This document shows, one piece after another, positions 6,124-8,993 of a stretch of DNA of 8,993 nt (position 1 is the first letter of the stretch; every line of letters begins with the position of its first letter). A program made the position numbers and the translations under genes. Location: NCBI GenBank assembly GCA_007122045.1, contig SKJM01000015.1, positions 1-8,993 on the forward strand. The letters are read 5' to 3'. This DNA is from Planctomycetales bacterium (GTDB lineage Bacteria > Planctomycetota > Planctomycetia > Pirellulales > Thermoguttaceae). A model generated the notes under the pieces. It was not told the DNA's origin and did no database searches. It saw only the letters and a program-made list of their open reading frames with translations.

Positions 6124-8490
6124 ATGGGTAGAACGGGTGCCGTTTGGGGGATTGACATTGGCCAATGCTCGCTCAAGGCTCTTCGATGCCGACCCCACGA
6201 GGACGATCCCGAGAGGATTGTCGCCGATGCGTTTGACTTCATCGAGTATCCGAAGATACTCAGTCAACCCGATGCCGACCCCGACGAGTTGATCGCCGAG
6301 GCGCTGACCCAGTTCCTCGCGCGCAATTCGGTCGAGGGCGATCGCATGGCCATTTCGGTGGGCGGCCAGGCCGGGTTGGTCCGGTTCATCAAGCTGCCGC
6401 CGGTCGAATCGAAGAAGATCCCCGACATTGTGCGGTTCGAAGCCCGCCAGCAGATCCCGTTCGACCTGAACGACGTGATCTGGGACTACCAGCGCCTCGG
6501 CGGCGGGGCCGAGGAAGAAGGATTCGCGCTGGAGACCGAAATCGGCCTGTTCGCCATGAAGCGCGACACGGTGCTGGCCACCCTGGAACCGTATCAGAAG
6601 GCGCGGCTGGAGGTCGACTACGTGCAGCTTACGCCCCTGGCGCTGTACAACTTCGCCGTGTTCGACCAGCTTCCGGAACTGCCGCCTCCCGATGAGTACG
6701 ATCCCGAAGACCCGCCCGAGTCGCTGGTGATCGTCTCGCTCGGCACCGATGCCACCGACCTGGTGGTCACCAATGGATATCGCGTATGGCAGCGCAGCGT
6801 GCCGATCGGCGGGAACCATTTCACCAAGGCGCTGACGAAGGAATTGAAGCTCACCTTCGCCAAGGCCGAGCACCTGAAGCGGAACGCCACCGCGGCCGAA
6901 GATCCCAAAGCCGTGTTCCAGGCCATGCGCCCCGTGTTCAGCGACCTGCTGACCGAACTGCAGCGGTCGATTGGCTACTTCAGCAGCATCAACCGCTCGG
7001 CGAAGATCGGCCGGGTGGTGGCGCTGGGCAACGCCATCAAGCTGCCCGGCCTGCGCCGCTACCTGTCCCAGAGCCTCGGGTTCGAGGTCGAGCGGGTCGA
7101 GCAGTTCTCCACCTTGACCGGCTCCCAGGTGCTTTCCGCCCCGGCCTTCCGGGAAAACGCCGGCAGCTTCGCCGTGTGCTACGGGCTGGCCTTGCAGGGG
7201 ATGGAGCGGGCGCAGCTCAGCGTCAACCTGCTGCCCGGCGAAATTGTGCGCGAACGGCTCATTCGGCGCAAGAAGCCGTGGGCGGTCGCCGCCGCGGCCA
7301 TGCTGTTGCTCGGCGGCGCCATCAGTTATGCCAGCCATACGCTGGCCCTGAGCACCGTGGACCCTGAGGTTTGGCGCACCGCCGAGAGCCGGGCGACGAC
7401 CGTCACCACCCGGGCCTCGCGGGTGCAGGCGGAAGCCGAGGAGGTCGTGCAGGCCTTCGACGACACGCGGAAGATCGGCGAACACCTGATCGGCAACGTC
7501 GAGGGGCGCATCTTGTGGCTGGAGGTTCTGAAGGCCATCAACGAGTGCCTGCCGCCCTACGACCGCGAAGACCGCCTGGCCGAGGCCGCCGAGCCCGACC
7601 CGAATGTTCCCCCCGCCCGAGAGATCGCCCAGCGCGGCGAACTGTACATCACCAACGTGAACGTGCAGCGGGCGAACGACTTGGCCCAGTGGTTTGCGAG
7701 GGTGCATCACTGGTACCAGCCCGATGCCGATGAGCAGATCGTCGCGCCCGACACCGACGAGGAAGGGGCCGAGATCCCCGGCATGCCGCCGGCAGCCGGG
7801 ATTGGCGCAGCGACCCCAGGCATGGGCGGCATGGATGGCATGGATGGCATGGATGGCATGGGCGGCATGGATGGCATGGGCGGCATGGATGGCATGGGGG
7901 GCATGGGGGGCATGGATGGCTTCGATGACGGTATGGCCGGCGAAGGCGAGGTCCTGCCCACGGTTACCGGCGGGCCGGAGGGCGAAGGCTTCGTCATTCA
8001 GCTTACCGGCTACCATTACCACAACTTCCCCGAAGAACCGGACCGCGCCCAGGCCGCCCAATACGTTCGCAATACCCTGATTGAACACCTCCGCAATCAC
8101 GAGGTCGAACTGCCAACGCTGGGAGGAGGTCGAGAGCGGGTCCGTATGAAGGAGTTGGGCCTCGGCTTTCCCGTGCTGGTCAATCCCGGGCGCGTCGAGG
8201 AAGAAGTGGTGAACCTCACCCCGCACTTGGCCAGCGAACGAGAGCCTCGCCGCGGGATGGTCCGGCCCGGCGAAGGTGCGGGGCAATCGGAAACGGCCGA
8301 TGGGAATACCGTGAAGCTGTTGCGATTCGACTTCGTGGTCGAGTTCGCCTGGAAGCCCATGACGCCTACCGAACGGATGCAAAAACGGCTCGAGGAGGAG
8401 CAACGGCAGGAAGAGGAGCAGCAGCACCAACCGCTCAGTGAGGAACCGGAGCCCGGTGCCCCGGTCGGTGGGATGCCGCCCCCCGGGTGA
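6124..8490 (+). CDS. pilM: Type IV pilus assembly PilM-PilN fusion protein
   Basis: 788 residues, about twice a usual PilM (near 350). Residues 1-358 are the actin-like PilM ATPase: WGIDIGQCSLKAL (8-20) is phosphate loop 1, VRFIKLPPV (86-94) a conserved strand, VIVSLGTDATDLVV (202-215) phosphate loop 2, and VVALGNAIKLPGLRRYL (298-314) the adenosine motif. The chain then continues as a PilN: LSVNLLPGEIVRERL (365-379) is the INLLP motif that PilM grips in separate-protein systems, followed by a basic stretch, one membrane segment (385-407) and a periplasmic coiled coil whose GRILWLEVLKAINECLP (461-477) fits the PilN R-x-x-W pattern. A Met/Gly/Asp repeat (567-599) and an acidic Gln/Glu-rich tail (750-788) are extra. 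It should form the inner-membrane platform of a pilus or type II-like machine. The PilM half is certain; the PilN half is strong. Confidence 0.93.
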   Translation: MGRTGAVWGIDIGQCSLKALRCRPHEDDPERIVADAFDFIEYPKILSQPDADPDELIAEALTQFLARNSVEGDRMAISVGGQAGLVRFIKLPPVESKKIPDIVRFEARQQIPFDLNDVIWDYQRLGGGAEEEGFALETEIGLFAMKRDTVLATLEPYQKARLEVDYVQLTPLALYNFAVFDQLPELPPPDEYDPEDPPESLVIVSLGTDATDLVVTNGYRVWQRSVPIGGNHFTKALTKELKLTFAKAEHLKRNATAAEDPKAVFQAMRPVFSDLLTELQRSIGYFSSINRSAKIGRVVALGNAIKLPGLRRYLSQSLGFEVERVEQFSTLTGSQVLSAPAFRENAGSFAVCYGLALQGMERAQLSVNLLPGEIVRERLIRRKKPWAVAAAAMLLLGGAISYASHTLALSTVDPEVWRTAESRATTVTTRASRVQAEAEEVVQAFDDTRKIGEHLIGNVEGRILWLEVLKAINECLPPYDREDRLAEAAEPDPNVPPAREIAQRGELYITNVNVQRANDLAQWFARVHHWYQPDADEQIVAPDTDEEGAEIPGMPPAAGIGAATPGMGGMDGMDGMDGMGGMDGMGGMDGMGGMGGMDGFDDGMAGEGEVLPTVTGGPEGEGFVIQLTGYHYHNFPEEPDRAQAAQYVRNTLIEHLRNHEVELPTLGGGRERVRMKELGLGFPVLVNPGRVEEEVVNLTPHLASEREPRRGMVRPGEGAGQSETADGNTVKLLRFDFVVEFAWKPMTPTERMQKRLEEEQRQEEEQQHQPLSEEPEPGAPVGGMPPPG
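7822..7920 (+). repeat. Eleven in-frame 9-bp units encoding Met-(Asp/Gly)-Gly
   Basis: The unit is ATG-(GAT/GGC/GGG)-GGC, repeated 11 times without interruption, encoding residues 567-599 of the fusion protein. Six units have Asp and five have Gly in the middle position. Near-identical codons suggest recent expansion by slippage, and gain or loss of units would keep the frame. In the protein it separates two parts of the periplasmic half. Confidence 0.92.
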
Positions 8491-8502
8491 ACCGGCGGGG
8501 TG

Positions 8503-8550
8503 GGCCTTTGAGAAGGAAGGCCGGCGCCGACCACTCGCTGGCGGGCGCCG
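8503..8550 (+). other. Two adjacent stem-loops between pilM-pilN and the next gene
   Basis: Stem 1 pairs GGCCTT (8503-8508) with AAGGCC (8517-8522) around an 8-base loop. Stem 2 pairs CGGCGCC (8522-8528) with GGCGCCG (8544-8550) around 15 bases. They share one base. An A-run, not a T-run, follows, so this is not a classic terminator for the plus strand. They may stabilise or process the message or lower readthrough between the two genes. Confidence 0.4.
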
Positions 8551-8560
8551 CCAAAAAATC

Positions 8561-8566
8561 GGAGAG
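8561..8566 (+). promoter_or_regulatory. Shine-Dalgarno site of the PilO-position gene
   Basis: GGAGAG lies eight bases before ATG 8575, right after the second stem-loop and an A-run, so the ribosome site should be open. Confidence 0.65.
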
Positions 8567-8574
8567 AACCGAAC

Positions 8575-8993
8575 ATGGACAAAGTCAAACTCGCGCTGGT
8601 GATGATCCAGAAGTATCACTTCTGGGTTCTGTGCAGCCTCGCCGTCATCGTGGCCCTCCTGTGCTGGACCTGGGCGACGGCCGATCTTGCCAGCCGCTTC
8701 GAGCGCCGCGAGGGTGAACTCGACGGCCACTTCGACAAGGTCCGCCGGATTCCCGGCAACCCGGACCTCCGCAACGAAAGAAGTGTCGAGGCGACGCGCA
8801 AGCAGCATGTCATGCAGAAAGACCAAGTACTGGAAGGCTGGGAAATTTTGTACCAGCAACAGAAGGAAAACAATCCGCTGCCCGCCGTACTGGGCGACGA
8901 TTTCCGGCGGGAGTTCGAGTCGTTGAGGCCGGGGCGGGAAATGCGCGCCCAGTTCCGGGAGCGGTACTTGAACTTCATCGAACGGCACTACCC
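8575..8993 (+). CDS. Single-pass inner-membrane protein in the PilO position, 3' end cut by window edge
   Basis: 139 complete codons are visible and the frame is open at the right edge. A short basic N-terminus (MDKVKLALVMIQKYHFW) leads into one hydrophobic segment at about 16-37, then a charged, mostly helical region likely outside the cytoplasm (for example RFERREGELDGHFDKV at 41-56, then 71-95). This is the layout of PilO and GspM: short cytoplasmic tail, one membrane helix, coiled coil, then a domain that would lie beyond the edge. It follows pilM-pilN by 84 bases on the same strand, the place pilO takes in standard pilMNOPQ operons. I see no sequence motif specific for PilO, so the name rests on position and topology. 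I believe similar proteins sit beside pilM in other planctomycetes, but from memory only. Confidence 0.85.
   Translation, partial: MDKVKLALVMIQKYHFWVLCSLAVIVALLCWTWATADLASRFERREGELDGHFDKVRRIPGNPDLRNERSVEATRKQHVMQKDQVLEGWEILYQQQKENNPLPAVLGDDFRREFESLRPGREMRAQFRERYLNFIERHY

Noticed and set aside
7822..7920. Tandem repeat considered as a CRISPR-like or intergenic satellite array
   Set aside because: There are no spacers, the unit is 9 bp, and it is in frame within a well-supported gene.
6058..8988. A 976-codon open frame on the minus strand, antisense to the whole pilM-pilN gene
   Set aside because: It is the mirror of a GC-rich gene with biased codons. The plus strand has clear PilM and PilN motifs, while the antisense product has low-complexity His/Ala/Arg runs opposite the 9-bp repeat and no recognisable domain.

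Overview
The window looks like a chromosomal piece of a GC-rich member of the Planctomycetota. The clues are a type IV pilus PilM fused to a PilN-like half, with a Gly/Met/Asp-rich linker, followed by a single-pass membrane protein, and a GH38-like protein that begins with a long N-terminal region of a kind I associate with planctomycetes. This taxonomic call is inference from gene content, not from a marker gene. No RNA gene, insertion sequence, CRISPR array or prophage feature is visible.

Three genes lie on the minus strand, reading right to left. A 1032-residue GH38-like (alpha-mannosidase superfamily) protein spans 2652-5750. An exported or membrane-anchored protein with two tandem methyltransferase-like halves spans 1193-2515. 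The N-terminal 236 residues of an exported chagasin-type protease inhibitor with a PrcB-like second domain span 708 down to the left edge, where the gene is cut. Each has its own promoter-like element and is separated from the next by more than 100 bases, so they look like single units rather than an operon. A 46-codon cysteine-containing ORF (956-1096, plus) lies in the 484-base gap between the inhibitor and the methyltransferase and is only a candidate.

A 373-base divergent intergenic region (5751-6123) separates the GH38-like gene from the plus-strand pilus genes. It holds a perfect minus-strand TATAAT box and a plus-strand TTGACA-N18-TACACT promoter, whose -35 box sits between the arms of a 7-bp inverted repeat. 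The pilM-pilN fusion gene (6124-8490) is followed after 84 bases, with two small stem-loops, by the start of a PilO-position membrane protein cut by the right edge. Together these two would form the inner-membrane alignment platform of a type IV pilus or type II secretion-like machine. The fusion carries the cytoplasmic actin-like PilM ATPase fold, the conserved PilN N-terminal motif, one membrane segment and a periplasmic domain in a single chain.

The points most worth following are the PilM-PilN fusion with its in-frame 9-bp repeat, the apparent loss of catalytic and zinc residues in the GH38-like protein, and the exported tandem methyltransferase with a degenerate second half. I do not see a clearly new defence or mobile system here.
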